Positions 16,268 through 25,394 are shown, counted from the first letter of the stretch. The stretch: DNA of 64,000 nucleotides from Leucobacter salsicius M1-8 (GCF_000350525.1 NZ_AOCN01000008.1:1-64000), one strand, 5' to 3'. The notes: generated by a model not told the origin, from the letters alone. Made by a program: numbers and translations.

Positions 16268-17191
16268 CTACGCGTCCCTGGCGCAGCGAAACCCAATGTG
16301 CGACATGCCCGTGTCTTCGGTCTGCGGCGAGCGCGCCGCGGGCCGAAAGCGCAGGCAGTAGTCGGGCGAGCACAGGTGCGATCCGCCCTTGAGCACGCGC
16401 CGGGTTGGGCCAGCGCCGGCCCCGGTCTCTGTCGCCGCCAGCAGATTCGTGCGCCCGCCCGCATCCGCCCCGATCCGATCGTGCAGAATGTGCCGCGGGG
16501 CATAGAAGTCGCTCGTCCACTCCCACACGTTGCCGATCATGTCGAAGAGGCCGTAGCCGTTGGCCGGGTAGGAGCCGACGGGGGCGGTGCCGCCGTCGCC
16601 CTGGTTGTCGTAGGGGAACCGCCCGATCCAGGAGTTTGCCTGCGGCACTCCGCCCGGGTACGGCTCGTCGCCCCAGGCGAACTCAGCGCCCTCGCGGCCA
16701 CCCCGCGCCGCATACTCGTGCTCGGCCTCCGTGGGGAGCCGCGCGCCCGCCCATGCGGCGTACGCCGCGGCGTCCTCGTACGCGATGTGCACCGCCGGAT
16801 GTTCCGGGCGGTCGCTCGCCGCGGTTCCTGGCCCGAATGGCGCCCGCCAGTAGGCTCCCGGTTGCCACCGCCACCAGTTGCGCCACTCGGCCAGGTTGAC
16901 CGGGCCGGCCGTCGGCGTGAACACCATGGCCCCCGGCACCAGGTCGGCGGGGTTCGCACCGGGAAAGTCCTGCGGGTCGAGCGGCCGCTCTGCCACGGTG
17001 ACATACCCCGTGTCATCGACGAATCGCGCATACTCGGCGTTGGTGACCTCGTAGCGGTCGATCCAAAACGGCTCGATCACACGCTCGTGTACCGGGCCCT
17101 CATCTGCGTAGAACCGCTCGGACCCCATGCGGGTGGTGCCACCGCTGATCAGCACCATGTCGCGGCCTGGCCGCGCTGCGCTCTTGCTCAT
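16268..17191 (-). CDS. Formylglycine-generating enzyme family protein (SUMF1/FGE)
   Basis: A 307-residue FGE-fold protein predicted to oxidise a sulfatase cysteine to formylglycine. The family start IPGGTFRMGS is matched by LISGGTTRMGS, and conserved segments are EVTNAEYARFV, RLPTEAEHEYAARGG, VGSYPANGYGLFDMIGNVWE and KGGSHLCSPDYCLRFR. The two cysteines of the last segment (about C274 and C279) match the catalytic, copper-binding pair of true FGEs, which many SUMF1-like paralogues lack. No sulfatase gene is in the window, so a substrate elsewhere in the genome is inferred. The ATG at 17191 overlaps the stop of a 20-codon leader ORF (ATGA). Confidence 0.9.
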   Translation of the reverse strand: MSKSAARPGRDMVLISGGTTRMGSERFYADEGPVHERVIEPFWIDRYEVTNAEYARFVDDTGYVTVAERPLDPQDFPGANPADLVPGAMVFTPTAGPVNLAEWRNWWRWQPGAYWRAPFGPGTAASDRPEHPAVHIAYEDAAAYAAWAGARLPTEAEHEYAARGGREGAEFAWGDEPYPGGVPQANSWIGRFPYDNQGDGGTAPVGSYPANGYGLFDMIGNVWEWTSDFYAPRHILHDRIGADAGGRTNLLAATETGAGAGPTRRVLKGGSHLCSPDYCLRFRPAARSPQTEDTGMSHIGFRCARDA

Positions 17192-17250
17192 GCTCGGGCC
17201 TGAACCGTGCGTCTGCCGGTGGCCGGGCGGTGAATCATCCTTGAATCCAT
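17188..17250 (-). CDS. Possible 20-codon leader ORF coupled to the FGE gene
   Basis: ATG at 17250 is preceded at 6 nt by TACGCT (17257-17262), the leaderless-promoter pattern seen before other genes here. The frame encodes 20 residues and its TGA overlaps the FGE ATG (ATGA). The FGE start itself has a weak ribosome site, so coupling could supply translation. The peptide (MDSRMIHRPATGRRTVQARA) resembles nothing known. Coding status is uncertain. Confidence 0.35.
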   Translation of the reverse strand: MDSRMIHRPATGRRTVQARA

Positions 17251-17281
17251 GGCTCCAGCGTAGCGGGGTGAGACCATGAAT

Positions 17282-17318
17282 TTGACAGTCAAGTGACTTG
17301 TCATGGATCATGACAAGT
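17282..17318. promoter_or_regulatory. Promoter/operator-like inverted repeats between FGE and MFS genes
   Basis: TTGACAGTCAA (17282-17292) contains a consensus -35 and a 5-bp inverted repeat. It is followed by ACTTGTCAT-GGATC-ATGACAAGT (17296-17318), a perfect 9-bp inverted repeat placed where the -10 region of the MFS promoter should be. Repressor binding is inferred. Confidence 0.5.
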
Positions 17319-17401
17319 GGCGTGGCGCAAGTGCTCCACCTCAGGGATGGAATGACCCGTCCCTGGTCCCGGCACCGATGCCGAACCCGAGAGGAATCCT
17401 G

Positions 17402-18676
17402 GTGAGCAGCGAAGCGACAACCCAGACGCACGACGGCAACCCACGCGTACCCCTGGGCGTACGCAATGGCAGCGCGACATTTGTGATCGCCATCGTCGGC
17501 GTCTTGACGGCCAACATTGTGCCGCTCGTCATGACAGTGTTCACCGACCGCCTCGGGTTCAGCTTCATCACGGCGGGGCAGATCATCACCTGGAGCCTCG
17601 CGGGCTCCGCAATCGTCGGACTCGGTACGGCGCGCTGGGCCGCGGGCGAGCGTCGCAGGCCCATCGGGGCGATTGGCCTCTCAGTCGCTGCCATCGGCTA
17701 CAGCGCAGCGGCCATCGCGAGCGCCCCCGAGGTCGTCATTGCCGACTTCATCATCGCGGGATTCGGATCCGGAGCCGCGCTGTCGAGCTCCGGAGCGGCC
17801 ATGGCCGCGATTCGAAACCCCAACCGCGTTTCAGCCGCCTACGGATTCTTCAATCGGGTGCTCGTGATGATCGCCCTCGTCACGCTCCCCCTCATCGGCC
17901 TCGCCCAGTTCACCGTGTTCGGCGCACTCGCGATCGCAGCGATCGCTGGCCTGGCGCTCGTGATCTGGCTGCCAAACACTCCCCAGCTCGCGGAGCCAGC
18001 CGAGGTCACCATGACGCTCAGCATCGCAGCCCCCAAGCGCATCAAGGTCGCCGGCATCGTTCTGCTGATCATCTTCCCGCTGTGGGGTATGAGCGAGGAC
18101 TCCGTATTTGCTATGACGGGAGTCATCACCGAGCAGCGCGGGATCACCGAGCAGCAGTTTGGCGCGATCCTCGGCATCGCCTCGGTCGTCGGCGCCATCA
18201 TCACCGGCATCCTGTTGCTCGTAGGCAACAAGATCGGCCGCGCGCTACCGCTCGCGATTTCGCTCGGCCTCGCGGGCTTGTCGAAGCTGCTCATCGCCTT
18301 CAGCACCGACCCCACCACCATTTCGGTGCTGATCGCGTTTGACAACGCCAACTTTGGCGTCGCCATGGTGATGTTCATTGCGACGGGCGCGGGTCTCGAC
18401 GCCCGCGGCCGCTGGTCGGCACCGCTGACGAGCGCCTACATCGTCGGGTCGAGTTTCGCGCCGCTCTTTGGCGCGTGGCTGGCGGAGACCGCGGGCATCC
18501 AAGGATTTGGCATCGTGATCTCGCTCGTGTGCTGGGGCATCGCGATCCCAGCGGTGATGGTCGCCCGCATCTCCACGAAGGCCGAGCGGGCGCTCGTGCG
18601 CGCGGCCGAACGCGAAGCCGAATCGCAGGTGTCCATGGAGGAGCGCCCCCGCGATCTGAGCGTCGCGGGCCTCTAG
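17402..18676 (+). CDS. Major facilitator superfamily transporter
   Basis: Integral membrane carrier of 424 residues with about twelve hydrophobic helices and a short charged C-terminal tail. The first helix begins after NGSATFVIAIVGVL. The classical motif A between helices 2 and 3 is weak (WAAGERRRPIGAIG). The GTG at 17402 is chosen because GAGGAA lies 5 nt upstream; the frame extends to ATG 17303, but that would start inside the inverted repeat. It is divergent from the FGE gene. The substrate is unknown; a link to sulfate-ester or sulfonate use is only suggested by the FGE neighbour. Confidence 0.85.
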   Translation: MSSEATTQTHDGNPRVPLGVRNGSATFVIAIVGVLTANIVPLVMTVFTDRLGFSFITAGQIITWSLAGSAIVGLGTARWAAGERRRPIGAIGLSVAAIGYSAAAIASAPEVVIADFIIAGFGSGAALSSSGAAMAAIRNPNRVSAAYGFFNRVLVMIALVTLPLIGLAQFTVFGALAIAAIAGLALVIWLPNTPQLAEPAEVTMTLSIAAPKRIKVAGIVLLIIFPLWGMSEDSVFAMTGVITEQRGITEQQFGAILGIASVVGAIITGILLLVGNKIGRALPLAISLGLAGLSKLLIAFSTDPTTISVLIAFDNANFGVAMVMFIATGAGLDARGRWSAPLTSAYIVGSSFAPLFGAWLAETAGIQGFGIVISLVCWGIAIPAVMVARISTKAERALVRAAEREAESQVSMEERPRDLSVAGL

Positions 18677-18695
18677 TCGCTAGTCGCTAGTCGCC

Positions 18696-20288
18696 CTACG
18701 TCGCCAGGTCCCGGCGCCGATACCCCGCAAACCCGATCGCGATCAGCAGCGCGGTCACCGCGATGACCCCGAGCAGACCCCACCCGTTCGCGTCGGCCAG
18801 GGTGACGTTGGGCACATGCCAGAACGGGCTGATGGCGAGAATCGAGTCCCACAGCTTGAACGTGGGCCCGAGCAGTGTCAGCGCGAACGAGATCAGCACG
18901 CCGGCCCATGCCGCAATCGACACAGCCGGGCGCGCGCCCACGACGAGCACCGCGACCGCGATCACGGCCCAGATCGCGGGCACGGTGACGGCGGCTTGCG
19001 AGACGGCGTCACCAAACTTCACGCCGACGTTCGCGGTTGAGGCGAGCGCCGCCACCAGCGTCCCCGCAATCATCAGAAACACCGACGACGCGACCAGCGC
19101 CAGCAGCACATTGCTGCCGTAATAGCGCGCACGCCCCAGCGCCGTTGCCAGCAACGGTTCGCCCCTCCCCTCCTCCTCTTCGATGCGCACCTTGAGCATG
19201 ATTTGCGCGCCCGGCACCGACGCGATGATGCCGAGCAGGCTGAAGATGGTGACGAGGAACGCCGAGACGAGGTGATCCGGCGTGGTCGCGCCCGAAGCAA
19301 GGATGTGCGCCACCGCGCTATCCGCACCCAGAATGTCCTTGATCGAGGTCGCGAAGAACCCGAACACGAACCCCAGCACCACGAAGGCAATCGTCCAGGT
19401 GATGAGAGGTGCACGGTTGAGCCGCAGCGCCAGGCCAAACACCCCCGTGGTCCTGCCGCGCGTGGGTCCCGGCCGCGGGGCGAACGCGCCCTGCCCAAAG
19501 TCGCGCCGTGACTGCAACACGAACGCGACCACGAGGGCAGCGACCGTGAACGCGAGGGCGTACCAGAGCGGCCACCAGTGGCTGCCCGAGGCCGGCTTGG
19601 TTTCGGTCATCCAGCCGAGCGGATTCGCCCAGATTGTCCAGGATGGTGCGTCAACCGAGTAGGCGAAGCCGCGCAGCAGAAACAGGGTTCCGAGCGTGCC
19701 CACCGCGATCGAGTTGGCGGTGCGGGCATCGGATCCCAGCTGCGCAGCTATCGCGGCCACCGCGGCAAACATCCACCCGGTCGCGGTAAACGTCGCCCCC
19801 AGCAGCATCGAGGCCTCCCAGCCCCCGCCGCACCACACCGTCACGATCCCGGCGATGCCCCCGGCGAGCACGGAGCCGATGAGCCCCAGACACACCCCGG
19901 TGAGCAAGCGGCTCGTGCGCCCGAGCACTCCCGAGGCCAGAAGCTCGGCCTGCCCCGAGTCCTCCTGTGCGCGGGTCGCCCGACTAACCGCAAAGATGGC
20001 GCCGAGCGCTGCGAGAAACCCGCCGAGCCCGAGCGAGCGCCACGCGTTAAACCCGTCCGTTGTGCTCAGATCGAACGCGGGCCCGAAGATCAGCCCGATG
20101 GCGGGGTTCGCGCCGATCCCCGCCGCCAGCCCCGCACGGTCCTGCGCGGTGGGAAACACCCACGGATAGACCAGCACCGACGAGGTCGACAGCGCAGTCA
20201 AGATGAGAATCCAGGGTGCAAATCTTCGACCGTCCTGTTTGACCGTCGCCTTCAGGAGCGGCCCGGTACCGGCAAGGGTCGCGGTCAT
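18696..20288 (-). CDS. ABC-2 type exporter, multi-pass permease (tetronasin-resistance-like)
   Basis: A 530-residue permease with about twelve hydrophobic segments in two halves. It opens with LLKATVKQDGRRFAPWILI, typical of actinobacterial two-gene exporters related to TnrB-type ionophore resistance, and carries RATRAQEDSGQAELLASG after the second helix and a similar RIEEEEGRGEPLLATALG in the second half. These repeats indicate an internally duplicated membrane domain. The ATG overlaps the stop of the ATPase gene (ATGA), so the two are co-translated. It likely exports a drug or lipid-like compound; substrate undefined. Confidence 0.88.
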   Translation of the reverse strand: MTATLAGTGPLLKATVKQDGRRFAPWILILTALSTSSVLVYPWVFPTAQDRAGLAAGIGANPAIGLIFGPAFDLSTTDGFNAWRSLGLGGFLAALGAIFAVSRATRAQEDSGQAELLASGVLGRTSRLLTGVCLGLIGSVLAGGIAGIVTVWCGGGWEASMLLGATFTATGWMFAAVAAIAAQLGSDARTANSIAVGTLGTLFLLRGFAYSVDAPSWTIWANPLGWMTETKPASGSHWWPLWYALAFTVAALVVAFVLQSRRDFGQGAFAPRPGPTRGRTTGVFGLALRLNRAPLITWTIAFVVLGFVFGFFATSIKDILGADSAVAHILASGATTPDHLVSAFLVTIFSLLGIIASVPGAQIMLKVRIEEEEGRGEPLLATALGRARYYGSNVLLALVASSVFLMIAGTLVAALASTANVGVKFGDAVSQAAVTVPAIWAVIAVAVLVVGARPAVSIAAWAGVLISFALTLLGPTFKLWDSILAISPFWHVPNVTLADANGWGLLGVIAVTALLIAIGFAGYRRRDLAT

Positions 20289-21202
20289 CGGTCTGCCGAT
20301 TCATCACCCTCAGCCTCGTAGAGGCTGAGGAACAGGCTTTCGAGCGACGGCGGCTCGACAGTGAGCGAGTCAATTCCGAAGCCGGTCAATCGCGCCATTG
20401 CTTCGCCGATTCGAGGTGATTCGACCGTCGCCGTCAGCCGGTTCCCGTCAAGCTGCGCATCGTGCAGCATCGAGAAATCCGCGTGGGCCGGGAGCCGCTG
20501 CAGCGTCGCGTGCAGCCGGGAACGGCTGTGACCGCGCAATTCGGCCAGGGTGCCTTCGCGCACGACTCGCCCGTCACGAATGATCGTGACCCGGTCGGCC
20601 AGCGACTCCGCCTCGGCGAGGATGTGACTCGAGAGCAGCACCGAGGCTCCGCGATCTTTGGCCTCGCCAATGGCCTCCTGGAACACATTCTCCATGAGGG
20701 GGTCGAGCCCGCTGGTCGGTTCGTCAAGAATGAGCAACTCAGCATCAGACGAGAGCGCCGCCACAATCGCAACTTTTTGCCGGTTGCCCTTCGAATACTG
20801 GCGGCCGCGCTTGGACGGGTCAAGCTCGAACCGATCGATCAGTTCCTCGCGCCGCCGCTCGTTGAGCCCACCGCGCAGCGCACCGAGCAGATCGATGGCC
20901 TCACCGCCCGTCATGCCGGGCCATAGCGACACGTCCCCTGGAACGTAGGCGAGGCGACGATGCAGGCTCACCACGTCGCGCCAGGGGTCACCGCCCAACA
21001 GCCGCACACTGCCACTGTCAGGTCGCAGTAACCCCAACAGCACGCGAATCGTGGTCGACTTACCAGCACCGTTGGGTCCCAAGAACCCCTGAACAGTGCC
21101 GCGCTCGACCACCAGGTCGAGGCCATCTAGGGCACGATACTTGCCAAAGGACTTTGTCAGGGCCGCTACCTCGACCACTGCGTCGCTGTTCACGCTACTC
21201 AC
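20285..21202 (-). CDS. ABC transporter ATP-binding protein (drug-exporter type)
   Basis: A 305-residue ATPase partner of the permease downstream. Walker A GPNGAGKST (42-50), Q-loop in VPGDVSLWPGM, and Walker B LLILDEPTSGLDP are clear. The signature motif is YSKGNRQKV (about 137-145) instead of LSGGQ, a variant usual in the DrrA/CcmA-like branch. After the ATPase domain a C-terminal part of about 80 residues follows, as in drug-resistance ATPases. The start is GTG with GAGGGAG upstream. It is divergent from the P-type ATPase gene. Confidence 0.9.
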   Translation of the reverse strand: MSSVNSDAVVEVAALTKSFGKYRALDGLDLVVERGTVQGFLGPNGAGKSTTIRVLLGLLRPDSGSVRLLGGDPWRDVVSLHRRLAYVPGDVSLWPGMTGGEAIDLLGALRGGLNERRREELIDRFELDPSKRGRQYSKGNRQKVAIVAALSSDAELLILDEPTSGLDPLMENVFQEAIGEAKDRGASVLLSSHILAEAESLADRVTIIRDGRVVREGTLAELRGHSRSRLHATLQRLPAHADFSMLHDAQLDGNRLTATVESPRIGEAMARLTGFGIDSLTVEPPSLESLFLSLYEAEGDESADR

Positions 21203-21313
21203 GTTGCTCCCTCATCGTCGAGGCGAAATCTGCTTCCGAGCGGCCCCGCGAAGGGGTCACTTCTAGTATCGCGCGAAACTGGCCCGGCGGCTCGACCGTG
21301 CAAGTTATGGCAT

Positions 21314-21342
21314 GGTAAGTCTCAGGATCGTTCGCACTTACC
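21314..21342. promoter_or_regulatory. Inverted repeat upstream of the P-type ATPase
   Basis: GGTAAGT (21314-21320) and ACTTACC (21336-21342) form a 7-bp inverted repeat with a 15-nt centre, 44 nt before the ATPase start. No metalloregulator gene is adjacent. Confidence 0.35.
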
Positions 21343-21385
21343 GCATCTGGCGCGAGGCACCTCGCCCAATGCTCGGAGGACACAC

Positions 21386-23269
21386 ATGGGTAGTTTCGTG
21401 GCGTTGGCACGCCGATACTGGGCAGTCACACTTACCCTGACGATCGGGCTGATCGGCCTGGGGCTCGCGGTTTCGGGAGCCGGTGCCGTAGTCCCCTGGA
21501 TCTTCAGTGCCTACGCGCTCGCGGTGGCGGCTTGGCAGGGCATCAGCATGGTGCGCGACATCTTGCGCGGCCACTGGGGGCTCGACATTCTGGCGATCAC
21601 CGCCATCATCGCGACTGTCGCGGTCGGCGAGTACATTGCAGCCGTTCTCGTGGTGCTGATGCTCACGGGCGGCGAGGCGCTCGAAAGCTACGCAAACAAT
21701 CGCGCCAAGCGCGAGCTCGATGCGCTGCTGGCGCGCGCCCCGCAACTCGCGCACCGGATCGAAGGCCAAGCCATTGTCGAGGTGCGGGCAGAGGACGTGC
21801 GGCCCGGTGATCTGTTGCTCGTGCGCCCGAGCGAGGTCGTGCCGGTCGACGCCGTGCTGCGCGCTGATGCGGCCTCGGTCGATCAGTCCTCGCTCACCGG
21901 CGAGAGCGTGCCGGTCGAGAAAATCGCGGGCGATCCGCTCATGAGCGGCTCGGTCAACGGCCACACCGCGATCGAGGTCGTCGCGACGGCCAGCGCTGCC
22001 GACAGCCAGTACCAGCAGATCGTGTCGCTCGTCGCCGAAGCCGCCGCGACCAAGGCTCCGGTCGTGCGTCTGGCCGACCGCTACGCGGTGCCGTTTACGC
22101 TGTTCTCCCTCGCCCTCGCGAGCATCGCCTGGTGGGTGTCGGGCGACCCGGTGCGCTTCGCGGAGGTACTCGTGCTCGCGACGCCGTGCCCGCTGCTCAT
22201 CGCGGCCCCGGTCGCGTTCATCGGCGGCATGAGTCGCGCCGCCCGCAACGGCGTGATCGTCAAGAGCGGCGGGGCGCTCGAAAAACTAGCATCGACCAAG
22301 ACCGCGGTGTTCGACAAGACCGGCACCCTCACGTACGGCGCCCCGGCGCTCGCGGAGATCCGGCCCGAGGCGGGCTTCTCCGATCGCGAACTACTCACGG
22401 CCGTGGCATCGGCCGAGCAGTACTCATCGCACGTGCTCGCGGCCGCGTTCATTGCCGCCGCGCACGAACACGGGCTGCCACTCGCCGAGGCCGACTGGGC
22501 GCGCGAGGAGGCGACGAACGGGATCCGGGCACAGATCGAGGGCCGCGAAGTGCTCGTGGGCAAGTTCGCCTTCGTGGCGAGCGCGGCACCGGACGCGACG
22601 CGCACCGCCATCGCGCCAGGCCAGCTCGCCGTGTATGTGGCCATCGGCGGTCGCTACGCCGGATCCTTGGTCGCACGCGATCACCTGCGCGAAAACGCGG
22701 GCGACACCCTCGCTCGGCTCACGGAACTGGGCGTGCAGCGCACCATGATTCTCACCGGCGATGCGCGCGAGACCGCCGAGCACATCGCCGCCGAGTTGGG
22801 CATCACCGAGGTACAGGCCGAGCTGTTGCCGGTCGATAAGGTGCACGCGGTGCGCGACATCACCGAACGCCCGGTAATGATGGTGGGTGACGGCGTGAAC
22901 GATGCGCCGGTGCTCGCCGCCGCCGACATCGGCATCGCGATGGGGGCGAAGGGCGCGACCGCCGCGAGCGAGTCGGCCGACGTCGTGATTCTCGTCGACG
23001 ACATCTCGCGCGCGGCCAAGGCCGTCGAGATCGGCCACGACACCGTGCGCATCGCACTGCAGAGCATCTGGCTCGGCATTGCGGTGAGCGTGGGGCTCAT
23101 GTTTGTCGCCGCGTTTGGCCTAATCCCGGCGACCGCGGGCGCGCTGCTCCAGGAGGTCGTCGACCTCGCGGCCATCCTCAGCGCGCTGCGTGCCATCGGG
23201 GGCCGGCGCGACGCACGCCAAGCTGCGCGGGCGCAGCTGCAGCGCGCGCAGGCATCGGGATCGCACTGA
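21386..23269 (+). CDS. P1B-type (heavy-metal) ATPase without an N-terminal metal-binding domain
   Basis: A 627-residue cation-exporting ATPase. It has two N-terminal helix pairs, an actuator region ending SSLTGESVPVEK, the membrane motif TPCPLLIAAPVAF (about 265), the phosphorylation site FDKTGTLT (Asp near 310) and the hinge MVGDGVNDAPVLAAADIG. The usual CPC of copper and zinc pumps is TPC here, and no HMA domain or Cys/His-rich terminus is present, so the metal cannot be named; TPC-type pumps have been linked with nickel, cobalt or iron. The ATG has GGAGGA 6 nt upstream. Its 3' neighbour chrA is convergent. Confidence 0.9.
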   Translation: MGSFVALARRYWAVTLTLTIGLIGLGLAVSGAGAVVPWIFSAYALAVAAWQGISMVRDILRGHWGLDILAITAIIATVAVGEYIAAVLVVLMLTGGEALESYANNRAKRELDALLARAPQLAHRIEGQAIVEVRAEDVRPGDLLLVRPSEVVPVDAVLRADAASVDQSSLTGESVPVEKIAGDPLMSGSVNGHTAIEVVATASAADSQYQQIVSLVAEAAATKAPVVRLADRYAVPFTLFSLALASIAWWVSGDPVRFAEVLVLATPCPLLIAAPVAFIGGMSRAARNGVIVKSGGALEKLASTKTAVFDKTGTLTYGAPALAEIRPEAGFSDRELLTAVASAEQYSSHVLAAAFIAAAHEHGLPLAEADWAREEATNGIRAQIEGREVLVGKFAFVASAAPDATRTAIAPGQLAVYVAIGGRYAGSLVARDHLRENAGDTLARLTELGVQRTMILTGDARETAEHIAAELGITEVQAELLPVDKVHAVRDITERPVMMVGDGVNDAPVLAAADIGIAMGAKGATAASESADVVILVDDISRAAKAVEIGHDTVRIALQSIWLGIAVSVGLMFVAAFGLIPATAGALLQEVVDLAAILSALRAIGGRRDARQAARAQLQRAQASGSH

Positions 23270-23292
23270 TCCGGATCGCACTGATCCGGATC
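23261..23292. repeat. 15-bp tandem duplication with two GATCCGGATC palindromes
   Basis: TCGCACTGATCCGGA occurs twice in tandem (23261-23275, 23276-23290) at the convergent junction of the P-type ATPase and chrA genes. It begins inside the ATPase stop region. Palindromes are at 23268-23277 and 23283-23292. Confidence 0.85.
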
Positions 23293-23304
23293 ACGCCCGT
23301 CGCG

Positions 23305-24603
23305 CTACAGCAGCAGCCAGCCCGCGATCCCGGCCGCTATGACGACGGCCCAAGCGGGAGTGCGCCACCTGTGGAGCGCGACAAAGGCGACAGCAGCGAG
23401 CGCCAGCGACAGCGGGCTCGTGATGCCCGAGGTGAACACGGGCGTGTAGAGGGCGGCCGCGAGCAGGCCAACGACGCCGGCGTTCACGCCCGCAAGCACG
23501 CGCTGAGCGCGGGGAGCCCGCCTGAGCTGACTCCAAAACGGCAGCGTGCCGACGACGAGGAGCGCCGCGGGCAGAAAGATCGCGAGGAGCGCGATGGCGG
23601 CCCCGACCAGGTTGATCCCGGGCGCAGTTGGCTCGTTCCCCGGTGATCCGGCGATTCCGCCCAGGTAGGCAGCGAAGGTGAAGAGCGGGCCGGGCACGGC
23701 CTGGGCCGCGCCGTATCCCGCAAGGAACGCGCTCTCGCTCACGAGCCCCGTCTGCACGGTGTCGGCTTCGAGCAGCGGCAGCACGACGTGGCCGCCACCA
23801 AATACGAGCGACCCCGCACGCGCAAACACCGTGAACAGGGTGAGCGCGAGGTTTCCGGTCGCGTGCGCGAGCAACGGTAGCACCGTGAGCACGGCCGCGA
23901 GGATCGCAGCGTAGGCCCCGAGGCACGCGACCGCGAGCGCGCGCGGCACCCGCACTGCGAACGTGGATGCGGGTACGGGTGCGGGTGCGGGTGCGAGTGA
24001 CTGTGCAGAGGCCGGTTCCTCGCTCATAATGGGGGTGCGCAGCCAAAAGAAGCCAGCGAATCCCGCCGCAACCATCGCCGCAACCTGCGCGAGAGCGCCG
24101 GGCACCAGCAGCACCACGACCAGGCTCAGCACCGCAATCGTCGCGCGCTTTGCGTCGGGTGTGAGGGTCTTGGCCATGCCAAGCACCGCGTGCGCCACCA
24201 CGGCGACCGCGGCGGCCTTGAGTCCATGGATCCATCCGGCTTCAGACACATCGCCGAGCGCGGTGACGCCCCACGCGAACGCCACGAGCAACAGCGCCGA
24301 GGGCAGGGTAAACGCGGTCCAGGCCGCGACCAAACCGGCGAGCCCGGCGCGCTGCAGCCCCAGCGCCATGCCCACCTGGCTCGACGCGGGGCCGGGAAGA
24401 AACTGGCACAGCGCCATCAGGTCCGCATATGCGGCATCGTCGAGCCATTTGCGGCGCTCGACAAACGCTTCCCTGAAGTATCCGAGGTGGGCGACCGGGC
24501 CACCAAAGGCCGTCAGCCCGAGCTTCAGAAAGGCCCAGAACACCTCAGCGACCGTACCCGGGTGCCTCCCATGCTCGTGCGGAGGCGCGTTGACCGGGCT
24601 CAT
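23305..24603 (-). CDS. chrA: Chromate transporter ChrA
   Basis: A 432-residue two-domain CHR-superfamily membrane protein. Each half has the family motif: FLKLGLTAFGGPVAHLGYFR with QFLPGPASSQVGMALG in the first, and FARAGSLVFGGGHVVLPLLE with GYGAAQAVPGPLFTFAAYLG in the second. A Pro/Ala linker encoded by a 6-bp repeat (about 23966-23998) joins the halves. ChrA exports chromate from the cytosol, giving chromate resistance, a known trait of some Leucobacter. The ATG at 24603 is chosen, with ATG 24612 just upstream as an alternative; codons before that are not conserved. Confidence 0.92.
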   Translation of the reverse strand: MSPVNAPPHEHGRHPGTVAEVFWAFLKLGLTAFGGPVAHLGYFREAFVERRKWLDDAAYADLMALCQFLPGPASSQVGMALGLQRAGLAGLVAAWTAFTLPSALLLVAFAWGVTALGDVSEAGWIHGLKAAAVAVVAHAVLGMAKTLTPDAKRATIAVLSLVVVLLVPGALAQVAAMVAAGFAGFFWLRTPIMSEEPASAQSLAPAPAPVPASTFAVRVPRALAVACLGAYAAILAAVLTVLPLLAHATGNLALTLFTVFARAGSLVFGGGHVVLPLLEADTVQTGLVSESAFLAGYGAAQAVPGPLFTFAAYLGGIAGSPGNEPTAPGINLVGAAIALLAIFLPAALLVVGTLPFWSQLRRAPRAQRVLAGVNAGVVGLLAAALYTPVFTSGITSPLSLALAAVAFVALHRWRTPAWAVVIAAGIAGWLLL

Positions 24604-24751
24604 TCTGCCCATTCTCGCGGGTAGGCGCAGGCAGGGACAAGGGGGCGATGGTGAACATTTGGGGAACCGTGATCGCTGGTTTGGGACAGCCGCGATCCGG
24701 AACCGCTGTGACTGGCCCCGCGGGCGCTTGCTCAGTGGGCAATTTGCGCCG

Positions 24752-25318
24752 CTAGTGTTTGCGCAGCACCCACGCCTGGGTCGAGCGCAGGGAGTCGCGC
24801 AGCGTGCGATGGTTACGCCATTCGCGCCAGGTGAGCACCACGATTGCGGCATCGAGCACGGTGAGCGCGATGATGAACGGCGAAGGTGCGACGACTATTT
24901 CATAGATTTGATAGCCGAGAAAGAGGAGTAGCGCGGCAATCGCCCAGGGATAAACGCGCCTCGAACCGACGACGAGCGCCACCACGATCGCCAGCTTCAC
25001 AACGCCGTGCAGCAGCATATACAGGCTCAGGAAGGTCGCCGATTGACCGTGCAGGTGGGCGGCACCGTGCAGCAGGAGGTTTGCGAGCAAGTCATCGGGG
25101 TCTTCCGCGAGTTCTTTCGCGGTGATCGCGTGGGCGGTGTGAAGGAGCTGCTGGGGCGGCAGCACCAACAACACCGTGCCGCCGATGAGTTCGACTAGCC
25201 CGTCGAGTCCCTTGAGAAACACCCCGACCAGGAACACGAGGTCCATGATGCGCGCGCGCAGCGGAATAGACGCTGCGTGTGCGAGAGCTGCGGAGCCATC
25301 GCCCGTCGGGTGTGCCAC
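24752..25318 (-). CDS. DUF2127 family membrane protein
   Basis: A 188-residue membrane protein with four predicted helices. Family features are IMDLVFLVGVFLKGLDGLVE at the first helix, a periplasmic loop rich in Ala, His and Leu, and LYMLLHGVVKLAIVVALV then YPWAIAALLLFLGYQIYEI. The function is unknown. The start is GTG at 25318, with an internal ATG at codon 25 possible. It lies 149 nt upstream of chrA on the same strand, so co-transcription is possible but not shown. Confidence 0.78.
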   Translation of the reverse strand: MAHPTGDGSAALAHAASIPLRARIMDLVFLVGVFLKGLDGLVELIGGTVLLVLPPQQLLHTAHAITAKELAEDPDDLLANLLLHGAAHLHGQSATFLSLYMLLHGVVKLAIVVALVVGSRRVYPWAIAALLLFLGYQIYEIVVAPSPFIIALTVLDAAIVVLTWREWRNHRTLRDSLRSTQAWVLRKH

Positions 25319-25394
25319 CTGCTCACCGTAACACTCGAGCGCACGAAAGAGGGTCCATGATTCTCACGTCGCTGCGACGAGCTAATGCCGCGGG

